Assembly: GCA_002307295.1 (NCBI GenBank)
Contig: DBTY01000006.1
Span: forward strand, 1 to 31,805
Length of the DNA stretch: 31,805 nucleotides
Direction of reading: 5' to 3'
From: Ignavibacteriales bacterium UBA1304
GTDB taxonomy: Bacteria; Bacteroidota; Ignavibacteria; Ignavibacteriales; Ignavibacteriaceae
Position 1 is the stretch's first letter. Each line of letters begins with the position of its first letter. Of the stretch, positions 14,988 to 24,004 are shown in pieces. Position numbers and translations under genes: made by a program. The notes under the pieces are model-generated. The model did no database searches, was not told the origin of the DNA, and saw nothing but the letters and a program-made list of their open reading frames with translations.

Positions 14988-15710
14988 ATGAAAAAATCTA
15001 GCGCGCGGAATTCAATTATTCTTTTTATGGCTCTTGTCTTAAGTTCAGGAATGGCGGGAGCTCAAAGCTTAGCTTTTCAACCTGACGGCAATAATAAACC
15101 ATCTCTTTTATTAACCCAGTCTTTTGCCGATACAGCAAAGGATATCGATCCTTTTTTGCCGGATTCTCTTCAGATAATTGAAAAACCAAAATTACTCCCT
15201 GATAATATCAGTTTTGCCGAAAATTTTCTGTGGGGAGAAAACGGACTAACTCGTAAAATAGGTCTAACCGGAGATCTTGCGCTGGAAACAAGAAAAAAGG
15301 AGCTGGAGATACGCCGGACAATGCTTACAGTGCACCAAATAGGCGGATTTGTTACTCTTGGGCTGATGATTAGCGCCGCTTATGTAGGGCAAAAAGTTAT
15401 AGACGGAAGGCGAGACCTTGGCGATACTCATCAGGCAATAGTAGCCGCTACAATATTGTCTTATTCCCTCACCGGGGCGCTGGCGCTGCTTTCGCCGCCT
15501 CCTTCTATTAGAAGAGACGATTTTAGCACAATAACCCTGCACAAAACTCTTGCCTGGGCGCACGTAGCGGGGATGATAATTACTCCTATACTTGGCTCTT
15601 ATATTGACGACCACAAGTCATTCCACATGGATAAAGCGCACGTACATCAGATTTCCGGTTACATAACAACTGCCATTTTTGCAACGTCGATGATAATAAT
15701 AACTTTTTAA
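14988..15710 (+). CDS. Cytochrome b561-like four-helix membrane protein
   Basis: 240 residues. A signal peptide (SIILFMALVLSSGMAGAQ) is followed by a ~85-residue soluble part without recognised domain and then four hydrophobic helices at about 116-134, 148-168, 183-204 and 218-239. Histidines sit at or near the start of each helix: H116 (TVHQIGGF), H148 (DTHQAIV), H185/H192 (LHKTLAWAHVAG) and H218/H220 (AHVHQISGY). This is the pattern of diheme cytochrome b561/ferric-reductase-like cores, so it probably binds haem and moves electrons across or along the inner membrane. Haem binding is inferred. A clear AAAGGAG ribosome site is present. The YceI-like gene begins 14 bases after its stop, then the Rieske gene. 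Confidence 0.7.
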   Translation: MKKSSARNSIILFMALVLSSGMAGAQSLAFQPDGNNKPSLLLTQSFADTAKDIDPFLPDSLQIIEKPKLLPDNISFAENFLWGENGLTRKIGLTGDLALETRKKELEIRRTMLTVHQIGGFVTLGLMISAAYVGQKVIDGRRDLGDTHQAIVAATILSYSLTGALALLSPPPSIRRDDFSTITLHKTLAWAHVAGMIITPILGSYIDDHKSFHMDKAHVHQISGYITTAIFATSMIIITF

Positions 15711-15724
15711 GCAGGAGACTAAAA

Positions 15725-16273
15725 ATGTATAGATCAATAATTGCAAGTATAGTTCTTATAATTTTAGCGCAAGCCGCTTTATTTCCGCAAACAAAAAAGA
15801 CTCAGGCTATAAAAAGCGAGTCTTATATTACTTATCAGCTTACGCATCCCATGCACGAAATTGAAGCTACCAGTAAAGAAACTTATTGCCTGCTTGAAAT
15901 AAACGCGTCCCAAAAAGAAATTAAAAAAATATATGTGCAAATTCCGGTTGCGACTTTTGATAGCAAAAACTCAAACCGCGATTCCCATGCTATGGAAGTT
16001 ATTGACGGGCTTACTTATCCGAATGTGAAATTTATTGGAACCTCTGTAACGCAATCAGGCGATAGCGTAAAAGCTACAGGAAAGCTGACATTCCACGGCG
16101 TTACTAAAGAAGTATATATAAATGCCGTCGCAAAATGGTCTGATAAAAAATTATGGGTAAACGGCAGCTTTAATATTAGCTTAACGGCTTTTAATATTGA
16201 ACGTCCTTCGCTGTTAATGGTTCCTGTAAAAGATATTATGCGGTTTACTTTCAACCAGGTTTTTGATTATTAA
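15725..16273 (+). CDS. YceI-like periplasmic protein
   Basis: 182 residues with a signal peptide (SIIASIVLIILAQAALFPQ). The mature part follows the YceI/lipocalin-like pattern: ITYQLTHPMHEIEATSK, FDSKNSNRDSHAMEVIDGLT, YPNVKFIGTSV and GKLTFHGVTKEVYINAVAKW. YceI-family proteins bind isoprenoids such as quinones in a beta-barrel, and E. coli yceI sits beside the cytochrome b561 homologue yceJ, a pairing repeated here. It could shuttle or sense a quinone near the b561-like protein. GGAGAC lies before the ATG. It overlaps nothing and is followed after 17 bases by the Rieske gene. Confidence 0.85.
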   Translation: MYRSIIASIVLIILAQAALFPQTKKTQAIKSESYITYQLTHPMHEIEATSKETYCLLEINASQKEIKKIYVQIPVATFDSKNSNRDSHAMEVIDGLTYPNVKFIGTSVTQSGDSVKATGKLTFHGVTKEVYINAVAKWSDKKLWVNGSFNISLTAFNIERPSLLMVPVKDIMRFTFNQVFDY

Positions 16274-16290
16274 AACATAAGGAGAAAAAG

Positions 16291-16761
16291 ATGCCAATTA
16301 CAAGACGCGATTTTTTTGTGAAAACAATTCAGGGTCTGGCGGTTGTAGCGGCGCCTGTAGCTCTTGGAGCATTTTTAGAAAGCTGTAAAAGCAATATTAC
16401 AGGTCCTACCGGAGCGTCTTTACAGACGGTTCAGGGGACTTTGTCAAACGGAATTGTCACAGTAAATATAGATTCGGCTTCTCCGCTTTATAACATAGGC
16501 GGCGTAGCGACAGTTAAATATAGTTCTGGTTCGCTGTTAGTAGATCATCCTTCCGCTAATGTATATAATGCGCTTTCTGCTATATGTACGCATCAGGGAT
16601 GTTCAGTCGATAATTATGATTCCAGCACGTCTAATTTTGTATGTACGTGTCATAATTCGCGGTTTGCAGTTGATGGCGGCGTAGTAACAGGACCAGCAAG
16701 CGCGCCGCTTCCAAAATACAAAACTGAATTTACAAATGGTCAATTAAAAATAACGCTTTAA
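16291..16761 (+). CDS. Rieske [2Fe-2S] protein with Tat-type signal
   Basis: 156 residues. The N-terminus has the twin-arginine motif TRRDFFVK followed by a hydrophobic stretch (GLAVVAAPVALGAFL), so the folded protein is probably exported by Tat; a Cys at 32 (FLESC) may be lipidated, but the lipobox is poor. The cluster ligands are C99-T-H101 with C104 (CTHQGC) and C118/H121 (CTCHNSRF), and C104 and C120 are placed for the usual disulfide. All Rieske ligands are intact. With its b561-like and YceI-like neighbours it suggests a small quinone-linked electron-transfer module. AAGGAG precedes the ATG. A stand-alone ferredoxin role cannot be excluded. Confidence 0.9.
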   Translation: MPITRRDFFVKTIQGLAVVAAPVALGAFLESCKSNITGPTGASLQTVQGTLSNGIVTVNIDSASPLYNIGGVATVKYSSGSLLVDHPSANVYNALSAICTHQGCSVDNYDSSTSNFVCTCHNSRFAVDGGVVTGPASAPLPKYKTEFTNGQLKITL

Positions 16762-16807
16762 GAAGCGAGCGTTATACTAAAGAAATAGTAAACGCAAGGA
16801 AAAAATC

Positions 16808-18226
16808 ATGAACGAGCAAGAACAAAAAACAATACTTCTTGTAGAAGATGAAGCAATATTGGGAATGTCAGAATCAATACAATTGAAAAAATACGGATAT
16901 GATGTAATTCATGTTCTTAGCGGCAGAAAGGCTATTGACGCCGTAAGCAACGTTAAGAACGATGTCGACCTGATACTGATGGACATTAATCTGGGGCATG
17001 ATATTGACGGCACAGAAACTGCGACAATGATACTTAAGGACCACGATATTCCTGTGTTGTTTCTTTCAAGCCATTTAGAGCGGGAAGTTGTAGCAAAAAC
17101 TGAAAATATAACTTCCTATGGCTATGTCGTTAAAAATTCCGGCATTACTGTATTAGACGCTTCTATTAAGATGGCGTTCAGGCTGCATGATTCATATAAA
17201 ATTGCAAATAAACAAAAGACTGAAATTTTAGCTAAAGAGACCGAGTTAAAATTTTATGAAAAACGATATCGCAGGTTATTTGAGTCCGCCAAAGACGGGA
17301 TACTGATTCTTGACGCTAAAAATGGGATGATTCTTGATGTAAATCCTTATTTAATTGAAATGCTCGGATATTCCAAAGAGCAGTTTCTTACAAAGAAAAT
17401 CTGGGATCTTAACGCTTCAAATAATGTTGAATATTCAAAAAAAATGTTTAAAGAATTGCAGGAAAAAGAGTATGTACGCTATACTGATTTCCCTTTGCAA
17501 ACTGCCGATGGAAAATTGATATATGTGGGCTTTGTAAGCAACATATATTTAGTTGACAATGAAAAAGTTATTCAATGTAATATCCGCGATATAACAGAGC
17601 GGCGAGAACATGAAATAGCTCTGAATGAAAACATTGATCAAAAAGAAGCTCTGCTTAGAGAAATACAGCACAGGACTAAAAACAGTTTTAATATGATAAC
17701 AAGTATGATCTTTCTTAGAACAAACGCTACTGATTCTGAAGAAATCAAAGACGCGCTTGAAGACCTGAACCTGAGGGTTAAGTCAATCTCGGATTTATAT
17801 ACTCTGCTATATGAAACAAATTCAATTTATGAAGTTCAGCTTAAAACCTATTGCGACAAAGTAATTGAATCGATGCTTAAATTTTCTGAGATTATAACAA
17901 TCAATAAAAATATTGAAGAAATTACAATTTCAACGAAAAATGCGGCTACTATTGGCATGATCTTAGTTGAATTATTATCTAATGCTATAAAATATGCATT
18001 CCCTGAGACGCGGGAAGGGGAAATTGATATTGAATTGAAGAAAAAAGATAACAGATTAAAATTATCTGTAAGAGATAACGGTATAGGTTTACAAAAGAGT
18101 TTTGATATAAGTAAAACTAAAACGCTTGGCTTGCATTTAGTATACTTAATGGTTAACCAGCTCAATGGCGAAATTAAATATGAAATAGATAATGGAACAA
18201 AATTTTTAATTGAATGCGATTTATAA
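16808..18226 (+). CDS. REC-PAS-HisKA_2 sensor histidine kinase
   Basis: 472 residues, cytoplasmic (no membrane segment). Residues ~9-120 are a receiver domain with acidic pocket E13/D14 and phosphoacceptor D59 (LILMDINLG). A linker helix leads to a PAS domain at about 152-275 (YRRLFESAKDGILILDAKNG onward, ending in IRDITERREH). The dimerisation/phosphoacceptor part is of the HisKA_2 type with H288 in REIQHRTKNSFNMI, then an ATPase domain with N-box LVELLSNAIKYAF and G-box VRDNGIGLQKSF. HisKA_2 kinases with an N-terminal receiver usually relay phosphate from another kinase. AAGGAAAA lies before the ATG. It is 46 bases after the Rieske gene, so it may share that transcript. Confidence 0.88.
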   Translation: MNEQEQKTILLVEDEAILGMSESIQLKKYGYDVIHVLSGRKAIDAVSNVKNDVDLILMDINLGHDIDGTETATMILKDHDIPVLFLSSHLEREVVAKTENITSYGYVVKNSGITVLDASIKMAFRLHDSYKIANKQKTEILAKETELKFYEKRYRRLFESAKDGILILDAKNGMILDVNPYLIEMLGYSKEQFLTKKIWDLNASNNVEYSKKMFKELQEKEYVRYTDFPLQTADGKLIYVGFVSNIYLVDNEKVIQCNIRDITERREHEIALNENIDQKEALLREIQHRTKNSFNMITSMIFLRTNATDSEEIKDALEDLNLRVKSISDLYTLLYETNSIYEVQLKTYCDKVIESMLKFSEIITINKNIEEITISTKNAATIGMILVELLSNAIKYAFPETREGEIDIELKKKDNRLKLSVRDNGIGLQKSFDISKTKTLGLHLVYLMVNQLNGEIKYEIDNGTKFLIECDL

Positions 18227-18327
18227 TTATGTAGCGCAAACAGATCCTTCATTATTTTCTGCATAGAATCGGTTAACTTTAAATGTTACCCATCTTTTTA
18301 TACTAAATTTATTTGAGAATCTTAAGT

Positions 18328-18359
18328 AAATTACGTAATAGTAATTTTTAGATTATACT
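18328..18359 (+). promoter_or_regulatory. Inverted repeat over a -10 box before the GH18-NodB-GT2 gene
   Basis: AAATTAC (18328-18334) and GTAATTT (18341-18347) form a perfect 7-bp inverted repeat in the -35 region of a good -10 box TATACT (18354-18359). A regulator bound here would control the downstream gene starting at 18379. The -35 itself is poor, consistent with activator dependence. Confidence 0.4.
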
Positions 18360-18378
18360 CATTAGGATAAGTTTTTAT

Positions 18379-21300
18379 ATGAATGAAGGCAGGCAGGTAT
18401 TCCAAAGTCAGTCCGATAAAAGATGGCGGTTATTTAAGGGAACAATCAGAATTATTGCTGTGGTAATTATTTTTGCCGCGGCGTGTTTAGCGATCGACGC
18501 TCTTAGAGAAAGTTCTCCGTTATTTCCAAAATTGCGCGACGCAAACGAAGTTTATAAACGCGTGCTAAATCCTGAGCAGGTAGCGACGTTTACTACAAAA
18601 CCGAATAAAAGATTTAGGCAATCGTTAGATACTTTAAAGTTATTGCTAAAAGACTCGCTTAAACAAAAAAAACGAAGCGTCAACAAAGATCAGGACGTGC
18701 GCGCAGGTTTTTATGTAAATTGGGATGTGCAGTCGTTTTATTCGCTAAAAGACCATATAGATAAAATGACCATGGTTATGCCGGAGTGGCTGTTTATTCC
18801 GGATAACGCCGATACGGTTGTGACTGATATTGACGTACGCGCATTAAATCTGATGAAAAGTCACGGCGTAAAAATTATCCCGATGATTTCCAATTATTAT
18901 AATCAGAAATGGAACGCTAAAAACGCGTCAAGGATAATCGGGTCGAAAGAAAAGCGGGATAAATTTATAGCCAGCGTAATACGAGTATTGAATAAATATA
19001 AATTTACCGGCGTAAATGTCGATTTTGAAAGCGTCGATCAAAAGGATCAAAAGAACTTAATCGTTTTTCAAAAAGAATTGTATTATGCGCTGCACAAAAG
19101 AGGCTATACAGTTTCGCAGGATATAACCCCTTTTGAACAGGCCTATAGCGTTAGCGAACTACAGAAGTACAACGATAATATTGTGCTTATGGCGTACGAC
19201 CTGCATTATTTTACAAGCTATGCGGGTCCAATTACGGATCCGAAATGGATAGAAAAAATACTTGACGCTTATACGGAACAAGTCCCTGCGCAAAAAATAA
19301 TATTAGGGCTGGCCGCTTACGGCTATGACTGGCCGGAAGGAGACGAGGCGGAGGATATCACTTATTCGGAAGCCATTGAAAGGGCTTCTGAAAATGAGGC
19401 GAAAGTAGTTTATGATAACAAGAGCAATAACTTAACTTTCAATTTTAATGACGATAACGACGTAAAACATTCCGTCTGGTTTACAGACGCAGCATACGCC
19501 TATAATACAATCAGGCTTTCGGAAGATTACGGAATAGCGGGCGTGGCGTTGTGGCGCCTTGGAGGCGAAGACTCGCGGATCTGGAAGTTTTATAATTTAG
19601 ACTTAAATGGCGCTACGCTGGATAAAACCCCATTTAATTTTGATAACCTGAAAAATATACGCGGTTCGGATAATCTCGATTTTCAGGGAGAAGGAGAAAT
19701 TCTTGATATAGTAGCGACTCCAAATGACGGCAAAATCCAGATGGATTACGACTCCGATCAAAAAAATATTAAAAGCGAAAATTATGTTCAGCTGCCTTCT
19801 ACGTATATCATAAAAAAATATGGCAAAGCGGGACCTAAACAAATTGTGTTAAGCTTTGACGACGGCCCAGACAGCAAATATACTCCGCAGGTTCTTGATA
19901 TTTTGAAAAAAGAAAAAATACATGCCGCTTTTTTTGTGATAGGCGTAAATGCTGAAAACAATCTTGAGCTTATAAAACGCATATATGACGAAGGGCATGA
20001 AATTGGCAATCACACATTCCTTCATCCAAATCTTGCCGTAATTTCAAATGAGCGGGTTGGATTTGAACTGAACACGACAAGAAGACTGATCGAAAGTATT
20101 ATCGGGCATTCTACAGTGCTTTTCCGCGCTCCATATAACGCTGATTCTGAACCGGAAAATATGCAGGAAATTCTTCCGCTTATTGAAGCTAAGAAACGGC
20201 ATTATTATTCAGTTGGCGAGTCTATAGATCCGCAGGATTGGGAGCCTGGAGTAAGCGTGGATTCGATTATGTCTCGCATTGTTGCGCAACTTAATAATGG
20301 CAGCATTATTCTTTTGCACGATGCCGGCGGCGACAGATCAAAGACAATAGAAGCATTGCCAAAAATAATAAAGTATTTCAGGGAAAGAGGATATACCTTT
20401 ACGACCATTTCAAGTCTGTTAGGCAAAACCAGAGACGATATTATGCCTCCGTTGCAGGATAAGAGCGATATGGCTCTTGCTGACATAAACTGGTCAATAG
20501 CGACATTTATTTTCTGGGGAGAGAGATTTATATATGCGCTATTTACTATCGGAATTATTTTAGCCGTTGCGCGTTTGATATTTATTGCAATATTAGCCGT
20601 AATACAAAAAAAGAATACTAAAAAATTAAGTATAAGCTCTGCGCGTCCGTTTGTCAGTTTAATAGTTCCGGCTTATAATGAAGAGATTCACATTGTAAAG
20701 AATATAGAAAATCTTTTGAAAGGGGATTATCCAAATTATGAAATTGTATTTGTAGACGACGGTTCAAAAGATAATACTTACAAAGAAGTGAAAGATAAAT
20801 TTGAAAAGAACGAAAAAATTAGAATACTGACAAAGCCAAACGGGGGCAAGTCAACCGCGCTTAATTACGGTATCTTGAACGCAAAAGGCGAAATAGTAGT
20901 TTGTATTGACGCAGACACTCAATTAATGCCGGATGCAATCAGCAGGCTGATTGAAAGCTTTACCGACGATAATATTGCGGCGGTTGCCGGCAATGTAAAA
21001 GTTGGGAATGAACATAACCTCTTGACTAAATGGCAGTCGCTTGAGTATATAACAAGCCAGAATTATGACCGCAGAGCGTTTGATCTATTAAATTGCATTA
21101 CCGTAGTGCCTGGCGCAATTGGCGCTTTTAGAAAAAAAGCTCTTGAAGCTATAGGCGGTTTTGGCACGGACACCTTAGCTGAAGATTGCGATTTAACAAT
21201 TCGTTTACTGCGCGCCGGATACCGAATAACATATTCTGAAAAAGCGGTTGCTTATACAGAAGCTCCTGAGAGCGTAAAGATGTTTCTTAAACAAAGATTC

Positions 21301-21723
21301 CGCTGGTCTTACGGAATTATGCAAAGTTTATGGAAGCACAGGGACGCATTATTTAATAAGAACTTTAAGAATCTTGGTCTAGTTGCGCTGCCAAATGTTT
21401 TGATATTCCAATTCATACTGCCAATATTTTCGCCGCTTGCAGAACTGATGATGGCGTTAGCTATACTTGGCGGCTACTGGCGTCAGCTGATAGGCTATTA
21501 TCTTTTGTTTTTAGTTGTCGATTTAGCCGCGGCGGGAATTGCATTGAGTTTTGAAAAGACGAAAATGACCCGCTTATGGGTATTGGTTCCGCAAAGATTT
21601 TTTTACAGACAATTAATGTATTGGGTATTGCTTAAATCGATTTTAGCCGCGATTAGAGGAGCGCTTGTAGGCTGGGGGATTCTTAAACGAACCGGAAAAG
21701 TAGAAGTCGGGACGGCGGCGTAA
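18379..21723 (+). CDS. GH18-NodB-GT2 trifunctional membrane protein
   Basis: 1114 residues, three enzyme domains. A signal-anchor helix (22-40) precedes a GH18 domain at ~105-410: GVNVDFES has catalytic D215/E217 and MAYDLHYF lies near 271. A NodB polysaccharide deacetylase follows at ~480-690 with D494/D495 (SFDDGPD), H545/H549 (GNHTFLHP), RAPYN and ILLHD. After a membrane segment (~706-744) comes a processive family 2 glycosyltransferase, ~755-1000: PAYNEE, VDDGSKDNT, D844/D846 (CIDADTQ), E935/D936 and the Q972-R-F-R-W motif, then C-terminal helices. It probably makes, deacetylates and trims an N-acetylglucosamine-type polymer, with GT2 in the cytoplasm and the other domains outside. All key residues are present. 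The same architecture is known in Bacteroidota relatives. Confidence 0.93.
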   Translation: MNEGRQVFQSQSDKRWRLFKGTIRIIAVVIIFAAACLAIDALRESSPLFPKLRDANEVYKRVLNPEQVATFTTKPNKRFRQSLDTLKLLLKDSLKQKKRSVNKDQDVRAGFYVNWDVQSFYSLKDHIDKMTMVMPEWLFIPDNADTVVTDIDVRALNLMKSHGVKIIPMISNYYNQKWNAKNASRIIGSKEKRDKFIASVIRVLNKYKFTGVNVDFESVDQKDQKNLIVFQKELYYALHKRGYTVSQDITPFEQAYSVSELQKYNDNIVLMAYDLHYFTSYAGPITDPKWIEKILDAYTEQVPAQKIILGLAAYGYDWPEGDEAEDITYSEAIERASENEAKVVYDNKSNNLTFNFNDDNDVKHSVWFTDAAYAYNTIRLSEDYGIAGVALWRLGGEDSRIWKFYNLDLNGATLDKTPFNFDNLKNIRGSDNLDFQGEGEILDIVATPNDGKIQMDYDSDQKNIKSENYVQLPSTYIIKKYGKAGPKQIVLSFDDGPDSKYTPQVLDILKKEKIHAAFFVIGVNAENNLELIKRIYDEGHEIGNHTFLHPNLAVISNERVGFELNTTRRLIESIIGHSTVLFRAPYNADSEPENMQEILPLIEAKKRHYYSVGESIDPQDWEPGVSVDSIMSRIVAQLNNGSIILLHDAGGDRSKTIEALPKIIKYFRERGYTFTTISSLLGKTRDDIMPPLQDKSDMALADINWSIATFIFWGERFIYALFTIGIILAVARLIFIAILAVIQKKNTKKLSISSARPFVSLIVPAYNEEIHIVKNIENLLKGDYPNYEIVFVDDGSKDNTYKEVKDKFEKNEKIRILTKPNGGKSTALNYGILNAKGEIVVCIDADTQLMPDAISRLIESFTDDNIAAVAGNVKVGNEHNLLTKWQSLEYITSQNYDRRAFDLLNCITVVPGAIGAFRKKALEAIGGFGTDTLAEDCDLTIRLLRAGYRITYSEKAVAYTEAPESVKMFLKQRFRWSYGIMQSLWKHRDALFNKNFKNLGLVALPNVLIFQFILPIFSPLAELMMALAILGGYWRQLIGYYLLFLVVDLAAAGIALSFEKTKMTRLWVLVPQRFFYRQLMYWVLLKSILAAIRGALVGWGILKRTGKVEVGTAA

Positions 21724-21742
21724 ATAAGAGTTTCTGTTTTAT

Positions 21743-21782
21743 AAAAAAAGCGCAGTATAATAAAATATGCCGCGCTTTTTTT
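21743..21782. terminator. Bidirectional terminator
   Basis: AAAAAAAGCGC (21743-21753) pairs with GCGCTTTTTTT (21772-21782) across an 18-base loop, between the convergent ends of the GH18-NodB-GT2 gene and the secreted NodB gene. Confidence 0.85.
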
Positions 21783-21808
21783 GTACTAATAGCTATATTT
21801 ATAAGCGG

Positions 21809-22789
21809 CTATTCATTTTCAATTCCAGCGGCGTCTAATACAAATCTTGGGGTCATGGGTTCGCGTTTGAAAAAATCGCCTTTAATTCCTTTTGTAATAG
21901 CCCAGCGGTGAATCCAGGAAATGCCGCCTTGTCCATGATACGTATCCTTGGAAGCGTAAGCCGGATCTGTAAGCGCGTCAGCAATACTGATGAAGCTATA
22001 ACCTCTGTTTTCCATCATTTGCGCGAGTTTGCCAAAACAGTCTGAATTCAACATGTTTGCATGAATAAGCAGTATCTGTTTTATTTGGCGGCCGAACATT
22101 TCGTTAGAACAATACTCATAGTATGAAATTTTACTTTCCATATACGGGATATAAGCTTCGGCTATTTTTATCGCTAAAGAAGAATCTTTTTTTGCCAAAG
22201 CGTCTTCATAGGCCTTGGCAAAAATCCATTCGGAATTATCTATTGTAACCGGGGCAGGGCGATATCCGTGAGCTGATAAGAACTCTTCAAATTTCTTTTT
22301 CTGGAGTGTATCCATTCCGGTATGCAGATAAGGATAACGGAAAAAGCGGGGAGACATGCCTTTGGGTTCCATTAGCATTTTAGTATAAATTTCTCCTTTC
22401 AGCGTTTCAGCTTCAAATTGTTCAAGAGGAATTTGGTTCATATCCTGATGAGAATAAGTATGATTGCCTAATTCTAATCCAGCGTTTAGCCAGCTTTTAA
22501 GCAGGTCAAGAAGCGCGCTATCAGGTTTTTGGCTATTGGCTTTAGTAAAAAGACCAATTTCGTTTACAAAACCAATTGCAGGAGCTTTATGCGCCGTTAT
22601 GTTTTTTAATAATTTGCGGGTTAACTCTTTTTTTTGTTCGATACTTTTCCCGTTGGTAAAAGCTACAGGCAGATCGTCAAATGTAATTGCAATCTGTTTT
22701 GCAGAGGTATTTGCAGTATTTGCTTGCTGAGCGGAAAGACAAATACTAAAAAAGAATATAATAAGAAGAGGAGCAATAAATATTTTCAT
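21809..22789 (-). CDS. Secreted NodB-type polysaccharide deacetylase
   Basis: 326 residues with a signal peptide (IAPLLIIFFFSICLSAQ). NodB motifs are ITFDDLPV (metal and base Asp pair), ELGNHTYSHQDM (H-x3-H), RFFRYPYLHTG (the R-x-P-Y motif) and ILLIHANMLNSD near the end, where His replaces the second catalytic spot. It should remove N-acetyl groups from a periplasmic or extracellular glycan. The C-terminal ~70 residues (AYASKDTYHGQGGISWIHRW) are a branch-specific tail. The gene converges on the GH18-NodB-GT2 gene, whose product may share its substrate. The ribosome site is weak (GAG), and the promoter is not evident. Confidence 0.87.
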   Translation of the reverse strand: MKIFIAPLLIIFFFSICLSAQQANTANTSAKQIAITFDDLPVAFTNGKSIEQKKELTRKLLKNITAHKAPAIGFVNEIGLFTKANSQKPDSALLDLLKSWLNAGLELGNHTYSHQDMNQIPLEQFEAETLKGEIYTKMLMEPKGMSPRFFRYPYLHTGMDTLQKKKFEEFLSAHGYRPAPVTIDNSEWIFAKAYEDALAKKDSSLAIKIAEAYIPYMESKISYYEYCSNEMFGRQIKQILLIHANMLNSDCFGKLAQMMENRGYSFISIADALTDPAYASKDTYHGQGGISWIHRWAITKGIKGDFFKREPMTPRFVLDAAGIENE

Positions 22790-22839
22790 ATAAAACTCAA
22801 ACTATATTGTAGCAAAAATATTAATTAATATAAAAAAGA

Positions 22840-23769
22840 TTAGTTAGAAAGCGTGTTTGAGCCGTTTACGTCGCCGGCGCATACGCCTTTGAAATTAAGT
22901 ATAACATCGGCGTTGTTGATAGAAACTGTAGAAGGGGAGCTAAAAACCCAGTCGGGAATTGAAAAAGAAGAAATTGCCGAAGTAATTCTTCTGCGCACAA
23001 TAAGAGCGTCAGTGCTGCTAACAGTTCCGCTTCCATTTACATCGGCGGCTTTAACAAAAAGGTCGTCTAAAGTAATAAGAGAAGCTATATATCTTCTCAT
23101 AATTAAGGCGTCGGTTGAAGTGACGCCTCCCCAGTTTTTATAACAAGCGGTTTGCAAAGAGTATGTTCCGTTTGGTACGGCGCTAAATGAATAATTGCCG
23201 GAATTATCAGTAACTGCGGAATCGAGCAATGCATCTCCGTTTTTTAGAAATATCGAAACTCCAGACAAAGGAGTATTTGTGGAGTTGTTATACAAAACTG
23301 ATCCGCTTACCTTAAATCCCTGAGGTCTTACAAAACCATTAGAAAAACCTGCATTGATTTTATTGCTCTTTGCGTCGTTTAAGCTGCTTGCAACAGTATC
23401 AAAAACAAGATTAGTCCATCCTCCGTTATAGCGGAATGTCAGGTCGGCTAATTTAGTAGAGCCTATGTTGATTTGAGCTATGCTGATTATTCCAATTGTT
23501 AAAACTCCGTCTTGAGCTAAAGCTAAATTAGTAGTTCCGCTTGCGGTTCCCCAATTAGAAGCTCCTCGCCACGATAAAACAGAATCAGTATATTTTATTC
23601 TGATAGAAACGGCGTTAAGTCCATTAAAATTAGTTACATATATAGGTATTGTAACAAGAGTATCGCCGTTAGTAATTGTAATTTTAGGAGCCGTTACTGT
23701 TGCTGTTTGCGAATAAACAAAACCAGATAAAAGCGCCGTTAAAAATATTATTCTGAAAATAGCCTTCAT
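22840..23769 (-). CDS. Secreted cohesin/dockerin-type protein
   Basis: 309 residues from ATG 23769, which has AAGGAACA upstream; a longer frame to 23856 lacks a ribosome site and adds no signal sequence. Signal peptide AIFRIIFLTALLSGFVYSQ. Residues ~22-160 look like a cohesin-type beta-sandwich (VTIPIYVTNFNGLNAVSIRI). Next is a carboxypeptidase-regulatory-like domain (VSGSVLYNNSTNTPLSGVSI, DNSGNYSFSAVPNGTYSL). The C-terminal part has two dockerin-type repeats, GGVTSTDALIMRRYI and the calcium-loop DVNGSGTVSSTDALIVRRRI, and the ending GDVNGSNTLSN seen in related secreted proteins. It may be a self-contained adhesion or scaffold protein; no cellulosome genes are nearby. Confidence 0.78.
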   Translation of the reverse strand: MKAIFRIIFLTALLSGFVYSQTATVTAPKITITNGDTLVTIPIYVTNFNGLNAVSIRIKYTDSVLSWRGASNWGTASGTTNLALAQDGVLTIGIISIAQINIGSTKLADLTFRYNGGWTNLVFDTVASSLNDAKSNKINAGFSNGFVRPQGFKVSGSVLYNNSTNTPLSGVSIFLKNGDALLDSAVTDNSGNYSFSAVPNGTYSLQTACYKNWGGVTSTDALIMRRYIASLITLDDLFVKAADVNGSGTVSSTDALIVRRRITSAISSFSIPDWVFSSPSTVSINNADVILNFKGVCAGDVNGSNTLSN

Positions 23770-23957
23770 TATTGTTCCTTGTGAATTATGAGAAATTCTC
23801 TTTGTGTATAATATCAATATACTAAAAATATTTTTTTTATCTATGTTAAATAACAACAGTTTGCAAGAATTAATATGCTATTCCTATTTCAGCGCATGTT
23901 TAAAATTCAGTGGAATTAAAAGAATAAATAAACTATTTTGCGAAAGACAGAAATAAA

Positions 23958-23978
23958 CTTAACTTGTTAGAGGTTAAG
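23958..23978. promoter_or_regulatory. Inverted repeat upstream of the ATP-grasp gene
   Basis: CTTAAC (23958-23963) and GTTAAG (23973-23978) are perfect arms around nine bases, 27 bases before the ATG at 24005. A possible operator; no regulator gene is adjacent. Confidence 0.3.
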
Positions 23979-24004
23979 CTGCGTAATTAAATCAGGTTAC
24001 TATT

